Source of the DNA: Promethearchaeota archaeon
GTDB taxonomy: Archaea; Asgardarchaeota; Lokiarchaeia; Sigynarchaeales; MK-D1
Assembly: GCA_016839865.1 (NCBI GenBank)
Contig: JAEOTN010000454.1
Location: 1 to 13,633 of the forward strand
DNA: 13,633 nt
Direction of reading: 5' to 3'
In this document: positions 1 to 6,789 of the stretch, piece by piece
Layout: each line of letters starts with the position of its first letter
How positions within the stretch are numbered: the first letter of the stretch is position 1
Program-made: the position numbers and the translations under genes
Notes under the pieces: model-generated
Told to the model about the DNA's origin: nothing
Database searches by the model: none
Seen by the model: only the letters and a program-made list of their open reading frames with translations

Positions 1-1713
1 ATTATTATTGGTGCGGGAATACCTACAACCCTAATTCTACTTTCTGACAAATCACCCATTATAAACATTCCATCCAATGAAATGGGATTTGCAAACCAAA
101 CCATACGTGTGGATGTTACATGCTCTGATGATAAAGGAATTAATCAGGTAATTTTATCCTATTCCACCGATCAAGTATTCTGGACAAATATCACTATGAC
201 GGGAACAGGAACGAAATTCTGGACAGGTTATGCAATTATTCCCTCTCACTCCATAGAAGAAACAATATTTTACCAAATTTACGCAGATGATACGAAAAAC
301 CAAGTATCAATAAATGATAATTCTGGTTCCTACTTTGAAATTTATACAGGATCTAGAAAAGCAATCATTGTAAATAGCGCGAACGACTTTTACGGAGAAG
401 AGCCCGAAGGAGCATTTAATTCAAGTGCAGACAGTGATTTTGTTGTTGGATCTGGAAATTGGGAAGGAAATGCAATAAATATTACAATTACCCCCAACTT
501 AGGCCTTGGCTATATGGATTTTACAAAATTCGGGGGAATCGGAGCAGGAACTGCAAATTTGACTTATAATTGGATAGGAAATGGATATTCTCTTTTCGAA
601 TATGCAGAATACAATATAACTGCAGATATCGAAATATTGGTACCACAGGCAGCAAATAGCACTCGAATTGGGCTTCGTTGGACGAATTCTAGCGGTATCG
701 CGAGAACAGATTGGTCAGATTATGCCCCAACTACATCTGGATTTAACCAAATTAACATAACGGGTGTATGCAATAATGAAACTGATTTCGAAATAACGGG
801 ATTAACATTGATTGTGAGTATGAATGTGACAGGACTTGTTCCAGATGGACCGGTTGCGCATTTAGATAATGTAAAAATCAACAAATGGATAGCAGTAAAT
901 AATACTGATCCAAACTCCCAAGGGAGCTCCAGTTCTAATATCGATAGTGATGGATTTCCAGCACAAGCTTTACAAGTTTACTGGATTTTAAAAGATCAAG
1001 GATATTCAGATGACAACATCTTCCTAATGTTGTACCACACTGGAGATACCCAAATTGATATCTATACTGCTGGACATCACATGGATAGGAGTACCACCAA
1101 TGATTTGACAGGAGCCGTAGTCGATGTAGAAAATGATGATGTCAATGCATCCCGATTTAAAAGGGAAATAAATATATCCATTTCAGGATCATTTGCTTCA
1201 GGAATTCAACCAAATGACCAGCTGATAATCGTTTTAATTGATCATGGATCGAATTTAGTGCTGAGTGATGGAAATGCCACATTCCATTTTGAACCAGACA
1301 ATAGTTTCATAACTGAGCATGAATTTTATGCCTTGGTAAAGGAAATCATTTGTTCTCGAATGATGATAAATATTGACTGTTGTTTCTCAGGAAATTTCAT
1401 ACAAAGTAATCCGGGAGTATATTATTCGCTTCCTAATACCGAAGCAATTTGGGTGAGTGCTTCCTCAAATATAGCAGCATGGTATTGGATTAATAACCAA
1501 AATGGAGATGGATGGGCCGGATCTTGGTTTTTTAATCAATTTTGGGAAGGATTAAGCTTCCATAATTTAGACATCATGAATGCTTTTATTTTTGCTAAGA
1601 ATTTCATTCCATTTGGCAGAAAAGCACCCCTTGGAGTATCACAGATGCCATTGATTGATGATCCAAAAAGTATAGCGAGTTTATGGAGTTTTACATCCAA
1701 TCCAAAACTCTAA
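1..1713 (+). CDS. secreted legumain/C13-like (caspase-fold) cysteine peptidase, 5' truncated
   Basis: The frame is open from base 1, so the gene starts upstream; the ATG at 82 is internal. The first codons are hydrophobic (IIIGAGIPTTLILL), fitting the end of a signal peptide or membrane anchor. Next comes an Ig-like extracellular domain (about nt 60-345). The caspase-like fold begins with a beta-strand (KAIIVNSANDFY, nt 358-393) resembling the first strand of legumain. A beta-sandwich-like segment follows (about nt 430-895, ending LDNVKI), then the fold resumes with helix 1 (DSDGFPAQALQVYWIL, from nt 943). The catalytic His lies in DHGS (His codon 1243-1245) and the catalytic Cys is the second Cys of DCCFSG (1381-1383), aligning with EACESG of legumain. 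I count about 15 N-x-S/T sequons, fitting a glycosylated surface or secreted protein. There is no C-terminal anchor. Substrate is unknown; peptidase clan is confident, exact family (C13 versus a related CD-clan family) less so. Confidence 0.75.
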   Translation: MIIGAGIPTTLILLSDKSPIINIPSNEMGFANQTIRVDVTCSDDKGINQVILSYSTDQVFWTNITMTGTGTKFWTGYAIIPSHSIEETIFYQIYADDTKNQVSINDNSGSYFEIYTGSRKAIIVNSANDFYGEEPEGAFNSSADSDFVVGSGNWEGNAINITITPNLGLGYMDFTKFGGIGAGTANLTYNWIGNGYSLFEYAEYNITADIEILVPQAANSTRIGLRWTNSSGIARTDWSDYAPTTSGFNQINITGVCNNETDFEITGLTLIVSMNVTGLVPDGPVAHLDNVKINKWIAVNNTDPNSQGSSSSNIDSDGFPAQALQVYWILKDQGYSDDNIFLMLYHTGDTQIDIYTAGHHMDRSTTNDLTGAVVDVENDDVNASRFKREINISISGSFASGIQPNDQLIIVLIDHGSNLVLSDGNATFHFEPDNSFITEHEFYALVKEIICSRMMINIDCCFSGNFIQSNPGVYYSLPNTEAIWVSASSNIAAWYWINNQNGDGWAGSWFFNQFWEGLSFHNLDIMNAFIFAKNFIPFGRKAPLGVSQMPLIDDPKSIASLWSFTSNPKL

Positions 1714-1715
1714 TC

Positions 1716-1721
1716 TTTTTT
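1716..1721 (+). terminator. oligo-T run after the peptidase gene
   Basis: Six T residues follow the peptidase stop codon by two bases, the usual archaeal intrinsic termination signal. It overlaps the last codon of the convergent HypD gene. No hairpin is needed or seen. Weak on its own. Confidence 0.3.
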
Positions 1722-4092
1722 ATACATTCGAGTGTTCTGTTCGTTTAATAATTTCATTTTGGAGATCTTCACCCAGATTTAGAAAATAATCTGAATATCC
1801 CGCCACTCTGACAATAAGATTCTGATATTCTTCGGGATTGTGTTGAGCACTCAATAACGTTTCTCTAGAGACCACGTTAAATTGAATGTGGTGACCGTCC
1901 ATTTTAAAATATGTTCTCACTAAATCTGCAACTTTCTTAATCCCTTCATCATCCCTCAAAAATTGAGGTGTAAATTTCTGATTTAAAAGTGTACCTCCCG
2001 TTTTCAAATGGGGTATTTTTCCTGCAGAATTGAGAACAGCAGTGGGTCCTTTAGTATCTGCACCTTGAACTGGTGATATTCCTTCAGATAATGGTGTATA
2101 TGCTTTCCGGCCATCGGGAGTTGCGCCTGTAACTTTACCGAAATACACATGAACTGTGGTTGGAAGTAAATTAATGTGAAAAGTACCTCCGCGTGTATTA
2201 GGACGACCATCTACAGCATTAAACACTAAATCAAACATAGGAATAAGAAATTGATCGGCATACGTATCATCGTTCCCATATTTCGGGGTTTTGTTAAGAA
2301 ATTTTGCTCTCCAAGCTTCATTGTTCGCGAAGTTCGAATCTAAAACAGTTACTAATTTCTCAAATGTCAAATTTTCTTTATCAAATATATTATATTTTAT
2401 TGAAGCAAGATTGTCCGATATCGAGCCCATTCCTACGATTTGAATATAGCAAGTGTTGTATCGTGCCCCACCATTGTTGTAATCTTTGCCATTTTTTATA
2501 CAATCATCCGTGATTATCGAGAGAAACGGTGCAGGTAAGTGTTCAGCCCATAAGCGTTCAATAATTAAACTACCTTGATACTTAATATCAAGAAAGTATC
2601 GAATTTGTTTTGAAAATACACCAAAGAATTCGTCGTAGGTCGTGAATTTGGTAGGTTTTCCTGTTTCTAAACCAATTTTCTTTCCTGTACGAGGATCTAC
2701 ACCATTATGGAGTGTGATTTCCAGAATTTTTACCAAGTTGAAATATCCAGTGAGTATATAGGCTTCGGTTCCAAAGGCACCACTTTCTACACAACCTGAA
2801 TTTCCACCATTACGTGCATCAGCAATGTCTTTACCTTGTCTTACTAACTCTTGAATCGTGGAATCAGTATTGAAGATAGAAGGTTGTCCGAATCCCGTTT
2901 TCACAATTTTTAGTGCACGATGAAGGAATTTATCTGGAGTTTTTTGAGAAATCTGAACATTTGAGCTTGGTTGTAAAATCCGCATGTTCTCAATCACATC
3001 AAGTAGCATGTAAGAAATCTCGTTTACCCCGTTATTTCCGTCCTCTTTCAATCCCCCAATATTAATGTTGCAGAAGTCTGTGTACGTATTGCTTTCTTCT
3101 GCGGTTACACCTACTTTGGGAGGAGCGGGTTGGTTGTTAAATTTAACCCAGAAGGCTTGTAATAATTCCTCAGCCCATTCAGGAGTTAATTCTCCAATTT
3201 CTAGACCTTCTCGATAAAAAGAAATCAAATGCTGATCTAACCGGCCTGGATTAAAGGAATCCCACGTATTAAATTCGGTAATTACTCCAAGATGGATAAA
3301 CCAATAATGTTGTAAAGCTTCCCAGAAATTTCGTGGTGCATATGCAGGAACTTGAAAACAAATTTCAGCGATTTGTAGTAATTCTTTTTTACGAATAGGA
3401 TCAGATTCTTCTTCTGCAAGAAGTCGTGCTTTATCAGAATAACGATGTGCAAAGGAAATAATCGCATCAGCAGCAATTTCCATTGCTTTCAACTCCTCAC
3501 TTTTTGCTTCAGCTTGGGAATCATTAACAGGATCTAATGATTGAATTGCATTCTGGATCTCTAACTTATAATCAAAAAATCCTTTTTTCCAGATGAGTTT
3601 ACCACCACAAGTATGACCAGGAGCACGCTGCTCCATGAATTCAGTAAAAATCCCCGCTTTATACGCATCAATCCATTCGCGTCCTACCGATTGAAATATT
3701 TTTTCCCGAATTGATTTCCCTTTCCAAAATGGATAGACTTCATTTAATTGAATATCCATCACCTCGGGATTAACTTTAAATGAGATTTTTTCTCGAGAAT
3801 TTAGAATATTAAAATCATTTTCTGTGTGGATGCATACTTCGGGATATGTAGGAGTAGCTTTTGGTTCGGGACCACGTTCTCCTACAATTAATTCTCCATC
3901 ATTGATACATATAGTCTTGTTTTCTAAAATATATTTGAATGCCATTGCTCGAGCAACTGGAATACTTAACTCTTGGGCCTCGGAAGATTTATAGAATTCA
4001 GTAAGTAATTTAGCGCGTTCAATAGAAATACGAGGAGTTGCTAAACGGCTCTGTTTGCTTAGTTTTTCTATCCGTTCATTCTTGGGTAACAT
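1720..4092 (-). CDS. hypD: glycyl radical enzyme, trans-4-hydroxy-L-proline dehydratase type
   Basis: This 790-aa protein is a full-length glycyl radical enzyme of the PFL/dehydratase family. The thiyl-radical Cys434 and base Glu436 sit in SGCVESG, and the radical Gly765 in RVAGYSDYF near the C terminus. From memory of Clostridioides difficile HypD, the active-site residues are Phe152, His160, Asp278, Ser334, Asp339, Phe340, Cys434, Glu436, Tyr450, Thr645 and Gly765; all occur here at identical positions, and motifs such as FTEFMEQRAPGHT and KFNNQPAPPKVG look the same. HypD removes water from trans-4-hydroxy-L-proline to give (S)-1-pyrroline-5-carboxylate, which is reduced to proline. It acts in the anaerobic cytoplasm and must be activated by a radical-SAM enzyme; none is encoded nearby. 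A TATA-like box and a small dyad precede the ATG. A closely related dehydratase or lyase with another substrate remains possible. Confidence 0.8.
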   Translation of the reverse strand: MLPKNERIEKLSKQSRLATPRISIERAKLLTEFYKSSEAQELSIPVARAMAFKYILENKTICINDGELIVGERGPEPKATPTYPEVCIHTENDFNILNSREKISFKVNPEVMDIQLNEVYPFWKGKSIREKIFQSVGREWIDAYKAGIFTEFMEQRAPGHTCGGKLIWKKGFFDYKLEIQNAIQSLDPVNDSQAEAKSEELKAMEIAADAIISFAHRYSDKARLLAEEESDPIRKKELLQIAEICFQVPAYAPRNFWEALQHYWFIHLGVITEFNTWDSFNPGRLDQHLISFYREGLEIGELTPEWAEELLQAFWVKFNNQPAPPKVGVTAEESNTYTDFCNINIGGLKEDGNNGVNEISYMLLDVIENMRILQPSSNVQISQKTPDKFLHRALKIVKTGFGQPSIFNTDSTIQELVRQGKDIADARNGGNSGCVESGAFGTEAYILTGYFNLVKILEITLHNGVDPRTGKKIGLETGKPTKFTTYDEFFGVFSKQIRYFLDIKYQGSLIIERLWAEHLPAPFLSIITDDCIKNGKDYNNGGARYNTCYIQIVGMGSISDNLASIKYNIFDKENLTFEKLVTVLDSNFANNEAWRAKFLNKTPKYGNDDTYADQFLIPMFDLVFNAVDGRPNTRGGTFHINLLPTTVHVYFGKVTGATPDGRKAYTPLSEGISPVQGADTKGPTAVLNSAGKIPHLKTGGTLLNQKFTPQFLRDDEGIKKVADLVRTYFKMDGHHIQFNVVSRETLLSAQHNPEEYQNLIVRVAGYSDYFLNLGEDLQNEIIKRTEHSNV

Positions 4093-4107
4093 AAGAAATC
4101 CAGTCCT

Positions 4108-4121
4108 CTACAAGAGTGTAG
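4108..4121. promoter_or_regulatory. short dyad at the hypD start region, candidate operator
   Basis: CTACA-AGAG-TGTAG is a perfect 5+5 bp dyad lying 16-29 nt upstream of the hypD ATG, between the putative TATA box and the expected transcription start. A protein bound here would block initiation. Five-base arms are short enough to arise by chance, so this is tentative. Confidence 0.3.
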
Positions 4122-4129
4122 TATATTTC
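4121..4129 (-). promoter_or_regulatory. TATA-like box for hypD
   Basis: On the minus strand it reads GAAATATAC, centred 33 nt upstream of the hypD ATG, so transcription would start about 7 nt before the start codon. It implies that hypD can be transcribed separately from the transporter gene upstream, 63 bp away. Confidence 0.4.
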
Positions 4130-4155
4130 AGTTCTAAAATGGTTTGCTTATAGTA

Positions 4156-5136
4156 TTAAATTAGTATGATGATAACGACACCGCCGAGTGTAACCATTAT
4201 CCCCAAGAATCCCAGAACTGATATCTTCTCCTGGTTTACTATCCAATCAAGAAGGACGGAGAAAACAGGCCCAGTAGTACACATTAAAGCCATTGTCACA
4301 GCTCCAGCCAAGTACGCAGCTTCTGTAAATAAATACACCCCCAAAGAAGTACCTATTAGTGCTCCTGCGACCAACCACAGCCATGAACTTCTACTTCTTC
4401 TTCTAAATTGATATTTATGAGACTCCTTGAATTCAATATCTGGAGTTGATCGTTCTTTGCGTCTATAAACTCCATACATTGAGAAATTGATTCCAGATAA
4501 CAAAATAAGTGCTATCGGAAATCTGACCATTGTACCCACAATCGACGTTAGTCTTCCAGTACTAAATAGGATATCAATTTCGTTCATGGATATATCCGTA
4601 TAAGTGATTCCAACTGCCCAACTAATAGATGCGATGAATGCAAAGAGTATCCCTAAAAAAATCTTCTTTCTTGTTTGGTCCTTAGAAGTTCCTATTTCTT
4701 CACTCTTGGATTTCTGGGAATAAGAGATTAATAAAACTCCACCACTTATAATTAAAGCCGCAAGTAGAACCCACGGATTGAATACTCCATCTAGAAATAA
4801 TACATCAATAATAATCGTGAAAAAAGGATAAGTCAATGATACAGCAAGTGCTTTAGCTGGACCCAAATACTGTTGAGAAAAGAAATATGCAGTGTCCCCC
4901 ATTACTTGGCCTAATATTGAGCTTAATATTAAAAAACCAATAACATAGAGAGGGAGTTGAGTAATAATTTCAAAGGAATTGGAAATAAGAGCAATAATAA
5001 GGAAAGTAACAACTCCAACACTTGTTCGAAATAGATTAATCATGGTTGGAGAGGTATCTTTTTCTGTTCTCTTAAAAAACACATTAGATACAGCAAACAC
5101 GAAATTTGCAGAAAGTGCGAATACAATTCCAAGCAT
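4156..5136 (-). CDS. EamA/DMT-superfamily transporter
   Basis: The 326-aa product is an integral membrane protein made of two EamA repeats, each with about five hydrophobic segments (residues about 1-140 and 160-326). It starts directly with a membrane helix, MLGIVFALSANFVFAVSNVF, and has the typical pattern of small and Gly residues (for example AALIISGGVLLISYSQ at the end of repeat one and GFLGIMVTLGGVVIIIL at the end of repeat two). A highly basic cytoplasmic loop around residues 225-250 (RRRSRSSW) splits the second half. DMT proteins export or import amino acids, nucleotide-sugars and other small metabolites; the sequence does not fix the substrate. It lies upstream of hypD on the same strand, so a role with an amino acid such as proline or hydroxyproline is possible but only inferred. 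A candidate TATA box centred 26 nt upstream suggests a leaderless transcript. Confidence 0.8.
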   Translation of the reverse strand: MLGIVFALSANFVFAVSNVFFKRTEKDTSPTMINLFRTSVGVVTFLIIALISNSFEIITQLPLYVIGFLILSSILGQVMGDTAYFFSQQYLGPAKALAVSLTYPFFTIIIDVLFLDGVFNPWVLLAALIISGGVLLISYSQKSKSEEIGTSKDQTRKKIFLGILFAFIASISWAVGITYTDISMNEIDILFSTGRLTSIVGTMVRFPIALILLSGINFSMYGVYRRKERSTPDIEFKESHKYQFRRRSRSSWLWLVAGALIGTSLGVYLFTEAAYLAGAVTMALMCTTGPVFSVLLDWIVNQEKISVLGFLGIMVTLGGVVIIILI

Positions 5137-5157
5137 TAAGGCTCTCTATTTCTCAAC

Positions 5158-5166
5158 TAATTAAAT
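5158..5166 (-). promoter_or_regulatory. TATA-like box for the EamA transporter
   Basis: The minus strand reads ATTTAATTA, centred about 26 nt upstream of the ATG at 5136, the spacing expected for a leaderless archaeal transcript. AT-rich surroundings make chance matches common. Confidence 0.35.
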
Positions 5167-5242
5167 CTTTGAGAATTGAAAATACCACGTCTATTTCATA
5201 GAAAAACAGATCAGATAACGCGATTAGAGCCAAATTCAATGT

Positions 5243-6214
5243 TTAAAACCTAATATAAACTCCTTTCCTATCCATAATCCAACCTATAAATCCAACAATC
5301 AGCACGTTACATATCGCTATTAATATTACCCAAGCCAAGTGAAGTGTTTCCGGAAATATTGGGACGCATAACATAGTTAAGACTCCTTGTATAATAAAAA
5401 GAAATAAAGGATTTTTTCCCAGAAATTCCAAACTATACTTAAATTTCAATATTTCATATAGATACCAGAATCCTGCAAATATACAAGAAGCAAGTCCCAC
5501 TGAAACATATACATAAGTTGTGGATATCCATAGCCTGGAAATTCCAATTAAACCATAATAATTAAATAGAAAGTGTAATCCAACACCCAGGGCTATGAGG
5601 GTTAGACCAAAGTATAAGTATCCTAAGAATTTCTCTCGTGGAATGAGATCAGCCAAAACTGTGCCTAACACTAAAATTGAAGTCCAAGAGATCACCCCAT
5701 ATAAGCCCCCTTCCATTTGTGCTAAGATTATATCCCCAATTACAATTTCGATCAAAATTTGATACCCTACTGTCAATATTGCTGCAATAACTAAACGGAT
5801 TTTCCATGAAAAGGTAATAATAAATGACACTAGACATCCTGATAATCCAATATATGCGAGTGTGCCCCAACTAAATGTAGGAACACCTCCAAGGAATGAA
5901 AGAGATGAAAGCATTCCCATTCCTAGAAAAGCAAGATACCGACGTAGTGTTCGCAATATTCTTTGTAAATGATTTAACTCCGAGTTTTTGTAATATACCA
6001 TCCTATATGTCAATGCAATAGCAAAAAGGAAAAAAGGTGCTACAAGGTCTGTAATTGTTAACCCTATACCATTAACGTGCTGCAACCATAAAGGAGTACT
6101 AGTGAAACAACTCGTTGTATTTACAAATGTCATAATTGGAATTAGAAAACCTCGAAATGCGTCAATACTAACAAATCTTGAATTTTCTTGTTCTTTTTGA
6201 ATAGAAGAATTCAT
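5243..6214 (-). CDS. HGSNAT/DUF5009-like membrane protein, putative acyltransferase
   Basis: This 323-aa polytopic membrane protein opens with SIDAFRGFLIPIMTFVN, the signature of the heparan-alpha-glucosaminide N-acetyltransferase/DUF5009 family (typically xSxDxxRG followed by a first membrane helix). The conserved catalytic His of that family (human lysosomal HGSNAT: QHSSWNGLT..DLVFP) aligns with His46 in LQHVNGIGLTITDLVAPFF. About nine to ten hydrophobic segments follow, with a basic cytoplasmic loop (QRILRTLRRY) after helix two. Family members move an acetyl group from cytosolic acetyl-CoA across the membrane to a sugar amine outside; bacterial and archaeal homologues are mostly uncharacterised, so the acceptor here is unknown. 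It could modify cell-surface glycans. It shares a strand with the transporter (106-bp gap), though a candidate TATA box precedes each gene. Confidence 0.7.
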   Translation of the reverse strand: MNSSIQKEQENSRFVSIDAFRGFLIPIMTFVNTTSCFTSTPLWLQHVNGIGLTITDLVAPFFLFAIALTYRMVYYKNSELNHLQRILRTLRRYLAFLGMGMLSSLSFLGGVPTFSWGTLAYIGLSGCLVSFIITFSWKIRLVIAAILTVGYQILIEIVIGDIILAQMEGGLYGVISWTSILVLGTVLADLIPREKFLGYLYFGLTLIALGVGLHFLFNYYGLIGISRLWISTTYVYVSVGLASCIFAGFWYLYEILKFKYSLEFLGKNPLFLFIIQGVLTMLCVPIFPETLHLAWVILIAICNVLIVGFIGWIMDRKGVYIRF

Positions 6215-6239
6215 CTAACTAAATAACCATTTGATTTCT

Positions 6240-6249
6240 ATTAAAATAT
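6240..6249 (-). promoter_or_regulatory. TATA-like box for the HGSNAT-like gene
   Basis: On the minus strand it reads ATATTTTAAT, centred about 30 nt upstream of the ATG at 6214, predicting a short or absent leader. It places the hairpin region 6257-6352 upstream of the transcript rather than in its leader. Confidence 0.4.
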
Positions 6250-6256
6250 AGGGATT

Positions 6257-6352
6257 GGGTTAGACGATACTACCAAAATATGGTTCCTAGAGGTGGAAGG
6301 GTAGTATCGCAATTAACCCTGAGTTTCCTACAACACTTCATAGAAAAACTCA
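6257..6352. repeat. two abutting inverted repeats, possible structured RNA or regulatory DNA
   Basis: Arm GGGTTA (6257-6262) pairs with TAACCC (6314-6319), and arm CGATACTACC (6265-6274) pairs perfectly with GGTAGTATCG (6300-6309), giving one long hairpin with a 2/4-nt internal loop and a 25-nt apical region that can form a further 4-bp stem (TTCC 6284-6287 / GGAA 6295-6298). A second hairpin begins at the very next base: TGAGTTT (6320-6326) with AAACTCA (6346-6352). No ORF of note covers the region. In the rest of the 300-base gap between the membrane gene and tRNA-Thr (6353-6470) I see nothing specific. Confidence 0.5.
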
Positions 6353-6476
6353 TTCCTTCATTAACTTTTATCTATTTAAATCCTCACTCTGCATAAACTT
6401 GGATGACTGAAAAGAAGTATGGTCCTCATGCCCAACCAACCTTGTGTCGACCAAACTAAGTTGTGGAACAAAAAAA

Positions 6477-6485
6477 TTTAATAAA
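6477..6485 (+). promoter_or_regulatory. TATA-like box for the tRNA genes
   Basis: TTTAATAAA is centred 34 nt upstream of the mature 5' end of tRNA-Thr, so transcription would start a few bases before the tRNA. The 7-nt spacer between the two tRNAs suggests one shared precursor. Confidence 0.45.
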
Positions 6486-6514
6486 AATCCTTGTTACATT
6501 CTTTCATCATTCAT

Positions 6515-6587
6515 GCTTCCGTAGCATAGCGGTTATTACGCTGCCTTGGTAAGGCAGAGGTCGAGGGTTCAAGTCCCTCCGGAAGCT
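6515..6587 (+). tRNA. tRNA-Thr(GGT)
   Basis: The acceptor stem GCTTCCG pairs fully with CGGAAGC (6580-6586). The anticodon stem CTGCC/GGCAG encloses the loop TTGGTAA, giving anticodon GGT (Thr, codons ACC/ACU). The T arm is canonical (GAGGG, TTCAAGT, CCCTC). The discriminator is T (U73) and CCA is not encoded. The D arm is weak: in the standard register only G10-C25 and A12-T23 pair, while 11-24 (C.A) and 13-22 (T.T) mismatch. No intron. The gene lies 7 nt ahead of tRNA-Met. Confidence 0.88.
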
Positions 6588-6594
6588 CTAAAAT

Positions 6595-6729
6595 GCAGAC
6601 GTAGCTCAGTCGGTAGTAGCGCAGGACTCATAATTTCAAATCGGGGTCAGATTTGACAAACTAGCGCTTCATTCCAGTGAAGCTGGATGAGAAATCCTGA
6701 GGTCGAGGGATCATTCCCCTCCGTCTGCA
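6595..6729 (+). tRNA. tRNA-Met(CAT), elongator type, with intron
   Basis: The acceptor stem GCAGACG pairs with CGTCTGC (6722-6728), discriminator A. The anticodon stem CAGGA (6622-6626) pairs with TCCTG (6695-6699). The loop reads CTCATA before the intron and A after it, giving anticodon CAT. The anticodon stem lacks the three consecutive G-C pairs of an initiator tRNA, so elongator Met is preferred; tRNA-Ile2 with a modified C34 carries the same anticodon and is not excluded. The T stem is perfect, but the T loop is ATCATTC, with A54 and T58 instead of T54 and A58. The D stem has a C.T mismatch at 13-22. CCA is not encoded. Confidence 0.85.
6633..6693 (+). other. BHB-type tRNA intron, 61 nt, position 37/38
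   Basis: The 4-bp central helix CTCA (6627-6630)/TGAG (6688-6691) is flanked by two 3-nt bulges, TAA (6631-6633) and AAA (6692-6694). Cleavage after the second base of each bulge removes 6633-6693, exactly at the canonical 37/38 site, by the archaeal splicing endonuclease. Inside the intron are two hairpins: TCAAATC/GATTTGA (6636-6642/6650-6656) and GCTTCA/TGAAGC (6666-6671/6678-6683). No homing-endonuclease ORF is present. Confidence 0.88.
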
Positions 6730-6730
6730 C

Positions 6731-6741
6731 TTTTCTTTTTT
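6731..6741 (+). terminator. T-rich terminator of the tRNA transcript
   Basis: Ten T residues in eleven bases begin two bases after the tRNA-Met discriminator, a typical archaeal intrinsic terminator. Confidence 0.55.
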
Positions 6742-6789
6742 ATGCATTGGAATGCAAAATTTTAGAACTTTCTAACTCAGTATATTAGT

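Noticed and set aside
82..84. ATG at 82 as the real start of the peptidase
   Set aside because: The frame stays open to base 1 and the preceding residues form a hydrophobic stretch leading into the Ig-like domain.
6257..6319. Archaeal H/ACA guide RNA
   Set aside because: The internal loop is only 2/4 nt, too small for a pseudouridylation pocket, and no ANA box follows the stem directly.
6400..6450. Box C/D RNA from an ATGACTGA string
   Set aside because: There is no proper C box (RTGATGA) with paired D boxes at usual spacing.
6595..6729. Initiator tRNA-Met
   Set aside because: The anticodon stem CAGGA/TCCTG lacks the three consecutive G-C pairs of initiator tRNAs. A54 alone, an initiator-like feature, is not enough.
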